Origin: Bradyrhizobium sp. WSM3983
GTDB lineage: Bacteria; Pseudomonadota; Alphaproteobacteria; Rhizobiales; Xanthobacteraceae
Assembly (NCBI RefSeq): GCF_000473045.1
Contig: NZ_AXAY01000017.1
Coordinates: 62,001 to 126,000, forward strand
Direction: 5' to 3'
Length of the DNA stretch: 64,000 nucleotides
Each line of letters starts with the position of its first letter. Within the stretch, counting starts at the first letter, position 1. The notes beneath the pieces were generated by a model, which was given only the letters and a program-made list of their open reading frames with translations, ran no database searches and was not told the DNA's origin. Position numbers and translations under genes: made by a program. Of this stretch, positions 45,654-55,054 are shown piece after piece.

Positions 45654-45839
45654 ACAAACCATGCCCGACATAGTGTGAATCAGTTCTGCCGAAAGTGGCT
45701 GGTGTGGAAGCCAGCGGCAAGGATGCTGTATCTCGCCGATATATCCGCCTGGTGGAACGATAGTCTCACGTGTGGGCTAACCTAGTCTTACTGGTTAGAG
45801 GCCGGACTGTCTCGACCGACTCGATCAGGAGCTGTCACA

Positions 45840-46574
45840 ATGTTGAAGTCGGAACGATTGCCTGAGCCATTCATCATCCTCGCGATGCTGAGGAGCGGCA
45901 CCCACTTTCTGGAAGAACTACTCAGTGAACATCCAAACGTGGTGAGCGACGGGGAATTGCTCAGCGAGTATGATCCAAATTGACCCGACAAGGCGCGGCT
46001 TCTACGTACCGATCGTGAGCTTCTGGAGTGTGCCTACTTGCGCTATCCAACGCGGAGCGACAAAAACGGCGTAACTCATGTTGGGTGCAAGATCAACGAA
46101 CCGCAGTTTTATGACCGCCCGGGGATGATGGCTGAGCTGGCCCATTGGCCGCGCCTTAGGGTCGTCGTGTGCCGTAGAAATCCGCTGGAATCGCTCCGCT
46201 CACTTATGCAGGCGAGGCAAACCGGTGAATGGCTGAAATACGGCTCTGATAGCGCCGGCAAGCCAACGCCGCTCGTCAGCCCAAGCCTCAACACATGCGA
46301 AGCCTACTTCGAGACCACCGCTGAGTTCCACGAAAGCGTCAGGCAGTCGTTCGCTTCGACCAACATCCTTGAGCCGAAGTATGAGAGGCGTCTTCGCGAG
46401 CCGCACCTGTGCTTGGAATTGGTTTGGGAGTTCCTCGGGCTTCATGTGAGGCCTGTTTCCGGTCGCGCCAAACGTCAGCGCCAGGAAGTACTAAGCCGTA
46501 GAGAATTGTGACGACTTGCGTCGCCAATTCAAAGAGGAGCCTTACGCAAGGTACTTTGAGTCTGCTGACGCCTG
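45840..46574 (+). pseudogene. nodH: nodH pseudogene (Nod factor sulfotransferase)
   Basis: The frame starts at the ATG 45840 with FIILAMLRSGTHFLEELLSE, the 5'-phosphosulfate-binding loop of NodH, and continues through GVTHVGCKINEPQFYDRPG and ARQTGEWLKYGSDS. Codon 48 is TGA (45981-45983), exactly where NodH has Trp (NWPDK). Near 46500 the frame shifts; in the other frame NCDDLRRQFKEEPYARYFES follows, matching the NodH C-terminus, to a TGA at 46572. Two independent lesions make it non-functional unless read through. NodH would sulfate the reducing end of the Nod factor using PAPS. Confidence 0.88.
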
Positions 46575-47023
46575 AGAATGGCTTGCTATACCGCGACGCC
46601 CGCGCTCGGAAGCTGCTGCAAGAGCGGTATGGAACGCTCGAGTTGCCAGCGTGCGGGCGTCTTGAATTGGCATGCACCATTCGTCGGATCGGCGCCATCA
46701 TCCCTCCTGCTGCTGATGACTCCTTGAGGGTCGGGACGAACCGCGTGCGGCGGCATTCAATATCGGCAGCACCTTCCCTCACGCTTTCAGCCCAGATCTA
46801 CTGAACGAAGCTTTGCGCAGCTGTGTGCGAAGAGAGCGAAGGTCCTGTGGCGCGGTCCTCGCGTTGCCGTTGTCGGAAAGCCAACGGAATTGATGTCTGG
46901 GACGCGCCAAGCAGGTCGTAAACCACAGGGCTTAGCTTCGAAACCGGCGTGAATCACTCTGTCGATAGAGATGGCCCAATTCGTGCAGCAAGTAGGTTGA
47001 GCGTAATCTGATAGGAGGCGTGT
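46575..47023. other. Gene-free region upstream of fixR
   Basis: 450 bp. TGGCCCAATTCGTGCA (46972-46987) has GG-N10-GC spacing and could be the -24/-12 box of fixR, though the -12 half reads GTGC instead of TTGC. No convincing RegR box was found. AGGAGG precedes the fixR start. Confidence 0.4.
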
Positions 47024-47860
47024 TTGAGGGCCGATCTGCCGAACAAGGATGCGGTCGCCAGGCCAATGTCGGTTGACAATGAGGCCAGTTCATTCAAATC
47101 CGAGAAGGCACGCGCCCGGCGGAGAGAACGAAAGACGCTGCTCCTGACCGGAGCATCGCGTGGGATAGGTTACGCCACCGGAAAGCTGTTTTCGGAAGCC
47201 GGCTGGCGTATCATTTCTTGTGCGCGCCAACCGATCGAGGCCCGGCGATGCCCTTGGGAGGCCGCATCCAATAATCATATCCAGCTTGACCTCAGCGACC
47301 ATCGCTTGCTGCCGCGCGCCGTCGCCGACGTCAAAGAGCGCCTCGCGGGCGCGCCGTTGCACGCCCTGATCAACAATGCAGCGATGTCACCAAAGACGTC
47401 GAGCGGCGCGCGACTGACATCGTTGGCGACCTCGATCGACACCTGGATGGATGTATTCCATCTCAATTTGGTGGCTCCAATTCTGCTCGCGCAAGGGCTC
47501 TTTGCCGAATTGAAAGCTGCGTCTGGATCGATCGTCAACGTGACCTCAATTGCAGGCTCGCGGGTGCACCCCTTCGCCGGCAGCGCATACGCGACTTCGA
47601 AAGCCGCTCTTGCGTGTCTCACACGCGAGATGGCTCACGACTATGCGCCGCATGGAATTCGTGTGAATGCGATCGCCCCGGGCGAGATCAAGACGGACAT
47701 TTTGTCACCGGATACGGAGGCACGGGTCGTACCGAACATTCCACTGCGCCGGGTGGGGACCCCTGAAGAGGTAGCTAAACTCATCTTCTTCCTGTGCTCG
47801 GATGACGCCAGTTATATCACCGGCGTCGAAGTGCCGATCAATGGCGGCCAACACCTCTGA
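47024..47860 (+). CDS. fixR: FixR, short-chain dehydrogenase/reductase
   Basis: 278 aa from the TTG at 47024, chosen for the AGGAGG 8 bp upstream and agreement with B. japonicum FixR; an ATG at 47066 is the alternative. SDR motifs: cofactor loop TGASRGIG (about 42-49), NNAA, catalytic Ser in VNVTSIAG and YATSK (Tyr-x3-Lys), and the C-terminal GVEVPINGGQHL. Its reaction is unknown and it is not essential for fixation in B. japonicum, where it forms the fixR-nifA operon. Here nifA is about 29 kb away, so this arrangement is rearranged. Confidence 0.93.
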   Translation: MRADLPNKDAVARPMSVDNEASSFKSEKARARRRERKTLLLTGASRGIGYATGKLFSEAGWRIISCARQPIEARRCPWEAASNNHIQLDLSDHRLLPRAVADVKERLAGAPLHALINNAAMSPKTSSGARLTSLATSIDTWMDVFHLNLVAPILLAQGLFAELKAASGSIVNVTSIAGSRVHPFAGSAYATSKAALACLTREMAHDYAPHGIRVNAIAPGEIKTDILSPDTEARVVPNIPLRRVGTPEEVAKLIFFLCSDDASYITGVEVPINGGQHL

Positions 47861-48159
47861 TTGACTGGACATGAACCAATAAGTGTACGACACAAGCTTG
47901 TCTCTCTCTGTCCGCGACCTGCGACCGGCGATGGAAACTGCAAGGGGACATGTCAAGGAATTCTGGTCGAAAATCTGGTCAGGATATCTGTTGCGCGGGA
48001 CGAAGGTGCAACACATTTGCACTTGCTCTTGCGGTCGCGTTGCCGAAGAGCGCCGTTTGCGATCAGGAGCCCGTCTCCGCAAAGCTTGCGGGTTGGCTCC
48101 CGTCATTCATCGCAACACCTTGGTCCAACGAAAGACTTCGCTGCAATGCCATGGCACCA
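47861..48159. other. Gene-free junction fixR - LOG
   Basis: 300 bp where nifA would follow in B. japonicum. Frames run through from upstream but carry no recognisable domain. The base composition changes near 48140 to the high-GC pattern of core genes. Confidence 0.4.
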
Positions 48160-48765
48160 ATGAGCACGATCAAAACCGTCTGCGTCTATTGCGGCTCCGG
48201 CCCCGGAACCAATCCCCGTTTCACCGAAGGCGCCAAGGCGTTCGGCAAGGGGCTCGCCGAGAACAACATCCGCCTGGTCTATGGCGGCGGCTCGCTCGGC
48301 CTGATGGGCGCGGTCGCAACCTCCGTGCTCGATCACGGCGGCACCGTCACCGGTATCATCCCCGACTTCCTGCGGCTGCGCGAGAACGCGCTGACCCGTG
48401 TGCAGGAGATGATCGTCACCCCCGACATGCACGAGCGCAAGCGGCTGATGTTCGAACGCTCCGACGCCTTCGTGGCGCTGCCGGGCGGCGTCGGCACGCT
48501 GGAGGAACTGGTCGAGCAATTGACCTGGAAGCAGCTCGGCCGTCACGCCAAGCCCGTCCTGCTCGCCAACATCGACAATTTCTGGGAGCCACTGTTCTCG
48601 CTGCTGTCGCACATGCGCCAGATCGAGTTCATCCGCACCGGGCTTTCGGTCGATATCCTCAAGGCCGATCGCGTCGAGGATATTCTGCCGAAGCTGAAAT
48701 CGGCGGCTGCCCAGATCGCCGAGGCGGAAAAGCAACTCGCCCCGGACATCGCGCGTAAGCTGTAA
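48160..48765 (+). CDS. LOG-family cytokinin riboside 5'-monophosphate phosphoribohydrolase
   Basis: 201 aa from the ATG at 48160 (another at 48151). Rossmann-type fold with VCVYCGSGPGTNPRF near the start, YGGGSLGLMGAVA, MHERKRLMFERSDAFVALPG and the signature PGGVGTLEELVE. The family releases free cytokinin bases from nucleotides or acts as a purine nucleotide hydrolase. Codon usage is strongly GC-rich and regular, unlike the surrounding island genes, so it looks like a core gene. Cytokinin release could matter for nodules but is not shown here. Confidence 0.9.
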   Translation: MSTIKTVCVYCGSGPGTNPRFTEGAKAFGKGLAENNIRLVYGGGSLGLMGAVATSVLDHGGTVTGIIPDFLRLRENALTRVQEMIVTPDMHERKRLMFERSDAFVALPGGVGTLEELVEQLTWKQLGRHAKPVLLANIDNFWEPLFSLLSHMRQIEFIRTGLSVDILKADRVEDILPKLKSAAAQIAEAEKQLAPDIARKL

Positions 48766-49035
48766 TCACTCCTGCGGAAACGTCACCTCCTCGATCCGGT
48801 TGCCGTCGGGATCGACGACGAAGGCCGCATAGTAGCGCACGCGATCGTGCGGTCGGACGCCCGGCGCGCCATCGGATGCGCCGCCGGCCACAAGCGCGGC
48901 CGCATGAATGCGTCGACCTCGTCCGTTGTTTTTGCTCGCAAGCAGATATGCATGCCGCTCTCCGGCTGCACTCGCGCCATGGCTTCGCGCAGGTTGATCC
49001 AGAACCCGGGATAGGCCTTGTCGAGGAGCGAAGCG
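48766..49035 (-). pseudogene. VOC (glyoxalase-like) protein remnant
   Basis: HICLRAKTTDEVDAF then, after a one-base frameshift, AALVAGGASDGAPGVRPHD and YYAAFVVDPDGNRIEEVTF are the C-terminal part of a VOC metal-binding fold (DPDGNxIE). The N-terminal third is missing; homology ends at about 49035, where a REP-like repeat begins. It is a broken core gene, convergent with the LOG gene. Confidence 0.75.
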
Positions 49036-49038
49036 ACA

Positions 49039-49081
49039 AAGCAATCCAGACAGTTACCGCGGGAGAGACTCTGGATTGCTT
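49039..49081. repeat. REP-like inverted repeat
   Basis: AAGCAATCCAGA (49039-49050) and TCTGGATTGCTT (49070-49081) are perfect 12-bp arms around 19 bp; TCACTCGCAATGACG follows. The arm plus that tail recalls repeats scattered in Bradyrhizobium chromosomes. It sits at the break of the VOC gene. Confidence 0.7.
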
Positions 49082-49430
49082 AGCTTCACTCGCAATGACG
49101 TGCTTGGTGCCGCCGGTGCGTCCGCCCCCGCAGCCTACGCCGGCGCACCCAACTTCACACCGTAGCTGCCGCGTTCACCCAATCTCACTGTAGAGACTTG
49201 CCGCTACGGCATCCGGCTGATTTCTTGTAGCTCAAAATTGCGAGCCTAGAGGTCCAGAAGCGATTCTTGCAACGCATTTAGGAGGCGAAATGTGCCGAGC
49301 ACGCCGGTCTCGTGGTGGCCATGCAAAAAAACGCCGTTGAACTCTCTCCCGATCTTGAACCAAGACTGTTAGAATGCGGAGGCATATGCTCGCGTATCGC
49401 CAGCGGATTTGTTTTCGGCGGCGCCGAACT
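49082..49430. other. Gene-free stretch
   Basis: About 350 bp with no recognised gene. Confidence 0.35.
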
Positions 49431-49625
49431 TCAGCCGCATTGTGAGGACGCGCTGTCACTCGTCTTCCTGCCTAGCAGTCTTTCGGTCTTGCGATCTACG
49501 AAGTGCAGCTGGGAACAGGCGAGGCAAAACACGCCTTCAAACTCGTTTTCGGCCGCCTCGTCGTCAATTAGCCGGTGCTGAACCATAACTCCTGCGACCG
49601 GGCAGAGGAAAGTGATGGTGCGCAT
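49431..49625 (-). CDS. Small conserved hypothetical protein with Cys pairs
   Basis: 64 aa from the ATG at 49625; the frame extends upstream without homology. MRTITFLCPVAGVMVQHRL, then FEGVFCLACSQLHFVDRKTE and RLLGRK. The pattern FxCPxxG...(C)xACxxLHFVxRKTxxLLG recalls a small Bradyrhizobium protein family that may bind zinc. Function unknown. Confidence 0.65.
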   Translation of the reverse strand: MRTITFLCPVAGVMVQHRLIDDEAAENEFEGVFCLACSQLHFVDRKTERLLGRKTSDSASSQCG

Positions 49626-50020
49626 ATCTGCCCCATGCTGCTGGGCCCGGGTGAACAGGAAAACGGCCAGGCTGTGCGTGACCTCGCAACCAGAATAGCG
49701 CAGCTCAGGGTGTGGCACCCGGGACCAATCCAAACTACGACACCTGAACCGCGGCCGCCTTGTTCTCGCGCAAAACGCCATCGCCCATCTTACAGATCAC
49801 GATCGCGTCTAGCTGCGAATTGTGTCGGCAACTGCATTGCGCGAAGCACGAGCCAGTCCTGGATCCAAAGATGTGCTTGTGAAACGCACATGCGCTTTGT
49901 GGCGCTGAAGGGGGCGTGTCGTTGAACTCGAAACGTGGCTGATATCTCGATCCATCGAGCATGCTTGCCCGTGCAGGCCAGCCGGGAGCGCCGGCCGAGA
50001 GCCGGCGGGTGGCATGGCGC
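49626..50020. other. Gene-free stretch
   Basis: About 390 bp with no recognised gene. Confidence 0.3.
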
Positions 50021-50189
50021 TCACGAGAACGTGGCGAAGAGCAAGAGAGCGCCCCAAAGCATCAAGCTGAGGCTAAGTGCCGCGAGCGGCCATCGATTCG
50101 AGGTCCTCAGGGGCTGGGAGGCATCAGGAGATAAATAGCCGTCGCCCTCACTCAGGTGTAGTCTTGGTGTGCGCCAGTGCATCATTCAT
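50021..50189 (-). pseudogene. Decayed small membrane protein gene
   Basis: It begins MNDALAHTKTTPE* and continues one base out of frame as NRWPLAALSLSLMLWGALLL, ending FATFS*. It is a frameshifted paralogue of the small membrane protein at 26838-27011. The shared start-region DNA reads GATGCACTGGCGC followed by CCAAGAC. Confidence 0.6.
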
Positions 50190-51508
50190 CTCCTATTTGT
50201 GTGCTTCAATTGTCGGTTGATGGCCCGAACTCGTCGGCCAGAACAAGCGCGAGCCGCGACCGGTCACGATCCGGGTGTTGACAAGCTCCGATGCGATCAT
50301 CAGACGTCACATGTCCACTGAGAAGTCTCATGCGGCGCCGCGCCTGGTTTTCGGGCTCGATTGTTGCCGGAGAGTGCCGCGATAAGTGTCTTCGTCGGCT
50401 CGTTCCCGCTCCTCAGCGGCCGGTGTTGCGCGCAGCCAGACGATCAGGCTTTTGCAGCACCAGGCTGGAAGTCAGCTCGGCTCATGTCGAGAGACTGGAG
50501 CATCACAGAGCGGGTTCGTCCTGGCTGAACTCCGCGGTCGACCGAGATGATGTTCCTCGCTGGGCAGCCTGCGGGCGCATTGCCAGATCCATGGAGGATC
50601 ACTTCGACTGCTTCGAAACCTCTCACAGCTCGGCATGGCGTTTTAGACACTCTACCTTGGTCCGATCCGGTTCCGTTCGTCGGAATCCCCAACGAACAAG
50701 CTCGGCTGCATCGCTCGCGCGCCATCTGAAGTGGAAGTAGCGGCCGGGTCGGCGGTTCATGGTGAGTCGGGTTCCTCTCAGTGATGCGTTGCGCCCAAGG
50801 CTGATGAAGCCGGTGACGGGTCATAGTCAGCGTAGCTGACCGCCAGCTGACGAACGAGAGAGTTATGCGAGCGCGAGCGGCTTTAGGCGGCACACGTTAA
50901 GAATCATGTGAATGTAGGCGTCTTGCGCGCGCAGCTGCCGTTTCCGCGGAGAATTAAGGAGGCGCGTCCTCGTGCGCCGCTAAGATCGTTTCATCGCTTC
51001 TGCGGGTGATGATGGAGGGGAATGCCCACGCGTCGCATGGACGCGTCAGTGGTTGCTCTTCCACCGTTCATGTCCGCTCGTCTGTTGACGTCCTTCAATC
51101 GAGCTCTGCAGTCCGTTGTCGGCAGCGTGGCCATCGCGATTGGCGCGACCTATCCTGGAGACTGCGTTCAGTTCGATTCAATCATTGCCCACAAACTGAC
51201 GGTCCTCTCGTGAGGTTGCGTCCGCAACCAATGGTCATGGCTCGAAGGAGTTTGGGCTGAGGATAGCTCCCCTCCGATTGGAAAAGAGCAAGGCCGAATT
51301 TGAGCACGAGAGCACGTGACCGCCGAGCACGCTGAACTCGCATGAAGATGGCGAGCAAAAGCGCGCGCCGGTAGAAGCCATAAGAGGAAGCTCGACCCAT
51401 GCGCGTGCAGATGCTGAGGCTCGTGAAAGTTTTCGATCAGCTTAGCACTGTTGAATCTGCGGGAGGAAGAAACCTGCTAGGAGGAGACTTTCCGCTGGGG
51501 GCTTCCCA
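50190..51508. other. Long gene-poor stretch
   Basis: 1.3 kb. A 63-codon ORF at 51022-51213 (+) behind AGGGGA (MPTRRMDASVVALPPFMSA) is possible but matches nothing known to me. Other frames look compositional. Confidence 0.35.
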
Positions 51509-52010
51509 ATGTTGGATACAGCTACCACCGCGCTCTTGCGCGCGGTCCTCGAAGAGGTCTGCGAGGGCGTGTCCCGTCACGAGACCGGCGCCCGCACCCA
51601 TTTGGCCTCCAAAATTCTAGAAGCCGCCACCAAGGGTGAAACGTCACGCGACAGGTCTGCGGCAGGTTGGCCACGAAGCTCTCTCGCGTGCGCCGACGAC
51701 GTGGCGATAATCGCCAGAGGCGGTGACCTCGAGGTCACAGTGCTTGGGATTGCTGGTGAGTTATCCGAACGGGTTCGCCGCGATGGCGGGCCTCACGCGT
51801 GCCATGACGGTCCTGTCGACCAGCGGCCAGGATTGGGCCGAACGCACCAGACGACCGGCTTCGCACATGCCCAACCCTGACATTTTTTCAAAAGCCCTCA
51901 TCTAACGCACGAACCGCGGGTGCTGCATAACCGAAAATGGACGCGCCGTGTCGGAGAATATGGAAGCTCGTCGTAGTGATTCAACGCCGGCGGCCGAAAA
52001 AGCTCAACCT
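51509..52010 (+). pseudogene. Decayed two-gene module (paralogue of 56284-56897)
   Basis: The first part, MLDTATTALLRAVLEEVCEG through LASKILEAATKGETS, matches the gene at 56284 but loses frame at about 51655; removal of one G restores LRQVGHEALSRAPTTWR*. The second part carries LVSYPNGFAAMAGLTRAMTV and QDWAERTRR, matching the winged-helix-like protein at 56505, but is shifted near its start. It has TAA where the paralogue has Glu (LI*RTNRG versus LIERMNGG). Both members are dead. Confidence 0.75.
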
Positions 52011-52485
52011 GAGTGCTCCAGACTTTTGCCCGTCGCAGCTTGCAGCGTTGACGCACCACGGTCGGCGCGTACGCCGTCAGCGCCGGCGCGTCGCCCGCGA
52101 ACAGGGCGAACGCTTTCTGACGGTGCTGAATTGTGCAGATAGTCAGAACGCCGTCGACCTGGAAAAGTCGTTTGCGCCCGCCGTCCCAACGCGAGGAAGG
52201 CCCGCGGTCGCCCGCTCGCCTTCAAACCCCAGCTTGAAATCAAGGCGATCCAACTGAGCGCAAATGCACCGCCTCTGAATGATCTGATCCTGACACCGCT
52301 GCTGGCCCGAAGAAGTGCGGATGACTGATGGCCATCATGAATGCCACGCCGTTTGCATCGGCGCATCTCCTGCCAAAACGACCATGCTCTATCCATCAGG
52401 TCAGCAAGGAAATGCCCATTCCGCACCATCCCCTTTTGTCACCTCGGAGACTCTGGATTTCACGCAAACGGCGCAAAAGTTATGG
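52011..52485. other. Gene-free stretch upstream of fic
   Basis: About 470 bp. It is open in the fic frame from 52315, but that part does not resemble Fic proteins. Confidence 0.35.
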
Positions 52486-52569
52486 ATTTTCATGGAAAAT
52501 TTCGAGTTTTCATGTCAGCCTGTCCTCACAGTTCGCTGTCACGACTTAGATCGAATTTTCATGGAAAAT
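52486..52569 (+). promoter_or_regulatory. Direct repeats of a near-palindrome at the fic start
   Basis: ATTTTCATGGAAAAT occurs at 52486-52500 and 52555-52569, 69 bp apart, in an AT-rich patch. The second copy covers the ATG at 52561. The weaker relatives TTTTCATG and TTTTCACGG lie nearby. This looks like an operator pair able to block both promoter and start codon. Confidence 0.5.
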
Positions 52570-54102
52570 ATCCGTAAATATCGTTTTTCAGAACCTGTAA
52601 CGACTTTTCACGGCTCAAGACTGCCCGAACGCGCCACACCGGTGGGATACGCGGCGCTGATCGACGCCCACGGCTTGAAAGTTCCGATACCGCGCATGCT
52701 ATCCGCCGTCGGCCCTCGCCATAAGGCATACGAGCAAGACGGTTGGCACATTTATACGCCACGCCACGCGCCGTCAGCCAGCCTTGAAGGACATCTGACC
52801 TTCGCCCTCAAATACGAAGGGCTGGACCTGCTGGTCCTCAAAGCGCTGTTTCAGGCAACTGGACCAGAGCCGATCGAGGCCATGGTCAGGGGCACGCCGA
52901 CCGGCACCTATGCCCGACGGAGCTGGTTTCTGTACGAGTGGCTGCTCGGCAAAACCCTCAATCTGCCGGCTGCGGAGAAAGGCACTTACGCGGAGGTTGT
53001 TGATCCCGATCTGCAATGGACAGCAGCCGCGGTTACCTCCACGCGTCACCGCGTCAAAAATAATTTGCCTGGGACGCCGTCCTTCTGCCCGATGATCTTC
53101 CGGACAGAGACCTTACGTGAATTCACCAAACGCAACCTGCCGGCGCGCGCACGTGAGGTTATTGCCGACTTGCCCGCCGACGTGCTGGCGCGCACGGCCG
53201 CCTTCCTGCTGTTAAAGGACTCGCGCTCAAGCTTTGAGATCGAAGGCGAGCATCCGCCGCAGGAGCGCATTCAACGCTGGGGCAGAGCCATTGGCGAAGC
53301 CGGGCGCAAGCCGATCGACCTCGACGAACTGCTGCGCCTGCAACGCATCGTCATCGGCGACGATCGCTTTGTGCAGCTGGGCCTGCGCAACGAGGGGGGC
53401 TTTGTGGGCGACCGGGACCGCGACTCGGGCACGCCCTTGCCGGACCATGTCAGCGCAAGGCACGAGGACCTGCCGTCCTTGATCGAGGGGCTGGTCGCGT
53501 TCGACCGCAAGACAGCGCCGGATCTGGACGCGGTCCTTGCTGCCGCCATCCTCGCCTTCGGGTTTATCTATATTCACCCATTTGTGGACGGCAACGGCCG
53601 CCTGCACCGCTATCTGATCCATCATGTTCTGGCGGAACGCGGGTTCAACCCGCCCGGTATGGTGTTTCCAGTGTCCGCCGCTATCCTGGATCACATCAAC
53701 GATTACCGGCGCACTCTTGAAAGCTATTCGGCCCGCCTGCTGCCCTTCATCAAATGGGAGCCGACAGACAAAGGGAATGTTCGCGTCCTCAACGAGACGG
53801 CCGATTTCTATCGCTTTTTCGACGCCACGCCTCACGCCGAATTCCTCTATGAATGCGTAGCAAGGACGATCGATATCGATTTGCCGACGGAAGCCAGATA
53901 TCTGGAAGCTTACGACACCTTCAGGCGTAGCGTGACGGAGATCGTCGACATGCCGGACGGCACCGTCGACCTATTGTTTCGCTTCCTGCGCCAGAACACG
54001 GGTGTTCTGTCGAAACGTGGCCGGGAAAAAGAATTCGCCAAACTGACCGACGATGAAATCGCCAAAGTCGAGGCGAGTTACAGGAATGCGTTTCCTGAGT
54101 AA
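52561..54102 (+). CDS. Fic-domain protein (probable AMP transferase, class II)
   Basis: 513 aa from the ATG at 52561; the longer frame (52315) has no family support. The Fic core HPFVDGNGRLHRYL (HxFxDGNGRxxR, about residue 338) should transfer AMP from ATP to a target protein. An inhibitory helix motif SFEIEG (S/T-x3-E-G, about residue 222) lies ahead of it in the same chain, the class II layout, which explains why no separate antitoxin gene is needed. The N-terminal ~200 residues (HGSRLPERATPVGYAALIDA) form the usual domain of this subfamily. It stands alone; targets unknown. Confidence 0.9.
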   Translation: MENIRKYRFSEPVTTFHGSRLPERATPVGYAALIDAHGLKVPIPRMLSAVGPRHKAYEQDGWHIYTPRHAPSASLEGHLTFALKYEGLDLLVLKALFQATGPEPIEAMVRGTPTGTYARRSWFLYEWLLGKTLNLPAAEKGTYAEVVDPDLQWTAAAVTSTRHRVKNNLPGTPSFCPMIFRTETLREFTKRNLPARAREVIADLPADVLARTAAFLLLKDSRSSFEIEGEHPPQERIQRWGRAIGEAGRKPIDLDELLRLQRIVIGDDRFVQLGLRNEGGFVGDRDRDSGTPLPDHVSARHEDLPSLIEGLVAFDRKTAPDLDAVLAAAILAFGFIYIHPFVDGNGRLHRYLIHHVLAERGFNPPGMVFPVSAAILDHINDYRRTLESYSARLLPFIKWEPTDKGNVRVLNETADFYRFFDATPHAEFLYECVARTIDIDLPTEARYLEAYDTFRRSVTEIVDMPDGTVDLLFRFLRQNTGVLSKRGREKEFAKLTDDEIAKVEASYRNAFPE

Positions 54103-54421
54103 CTGCATCCTAGTGCAGGCGCACACACAGATGATTCAGCGCCGCGACAGACTTCCTGTGGCCGCATCACTCCTATCGCACGCGAGGCACACCCGGCGGT
54201 GGTACTATGACGCGCGCACAAACATCGCGCCGCTATCACGTCCGGAAACCCTTCAGCGTCTCAATGTGGTTGGCTGAATAAGGCAGCACTTTTGCAAGTA
54301 TCGGGCCGGAAGTTAATTCGCCATAGCGCTCTATAAATCGCACGAAATTCGACGCGTCGCAACATTGCTAATTTGATCTTTCGTGATAGAAGCCCCGCTC
54401 TACAACGAGTGGAGATTTCCA
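54103..54421. other. Gene-free stretch
   Basis: About 320 bp between fic and the small basic protein; nothing recognised. Confidence 0.35.
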
Positions 54422-54604
54422 ATGGCGAAGAAAGTGAAGAAAGTAGTCCGCCGCGAGTACACGAAGGCGGACGTCAAAGAACTTCGCGCGCACTCCAAGG
54501 CGAAGGTGCCCGTAGCGAGGATCGCGAAGTCTATGAAAAGGACGGAAGGTTCTCTCCGTCAAAAGGCAATCAAGCTCGGCATCTCTCTAGGGCATCGCCG
54601 GTAA
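54422..54604 (+). CDS. Small basic DNA-binding-like protein
   Basis: 60 aa, ATG at 54422 behind TGGAGATT. Very Lys/Arg-rich: MAKKVKKVVRREYTKADVKE then LRAHSKAKVPVARIAKSMKR and TEGSLRQKAIKLGISLG. The second half has the spacing of a helix-turn-helix (VARIAKSMKRTEGSLRQKA). I recall it as a common small protein in Rhizobiales, role unknown. Confidence 0.8.
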   Translation: MAKKVKKVVRREYTKADVKELRAHSKAKVPVARIAKSMKRTEGSLRQKAIKLGISLGHRR

Positions 54605-55054
54605 GATAGAGTGGAATAGCTTGGTGCGTCTCTCACCAGTACTCGCGGTCCCTGAGTTTCCTTCGCAGGTGACCTTGTCAGCGCGAGCGTTACGAAGTTT
54701 GAAACAGAATGGGGCTCGCTCTGTCATCGCGAATGAAGTTATGCGATCATCACTCGTCTGCGAGAACCGAGATGGATTGGCTGATTGCCGCACTGACTCC
54801 TGCATCGGCCGATTTCAAACATTGAGCTGCATACCGGATAGGCATGCGCCGTCCACCTGTGACGAGTGAGCGAATGCTGGAAACAGAGATCGAACTGGTC
54901 GTTGTGTTTTCGCTTCCCTTAGGTTTTAAGCTGGTCGACGTCATCACCTCAGTGAACGAAGGCAATTTCGTGTAGTTTTGCCGTGCTCGAACAAAAGCAA
55001 CAGAGCCGGTGTACTTCACCCATCGTATCGTTCCGCGCTACAAAGGAATTCATC
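54605..55054. other. Gene-free stretch
   Basis: 450 bp before the HU-like gene; nothing recognised. Confidence 0.35.

Noticed and set aside
45740..45800. Degenerate nod box between nodJ and nodH
   Set aside because: Starts with ATCCGCC but the ATC-N9-GAT symmetry and the AAACAATC core are absent.
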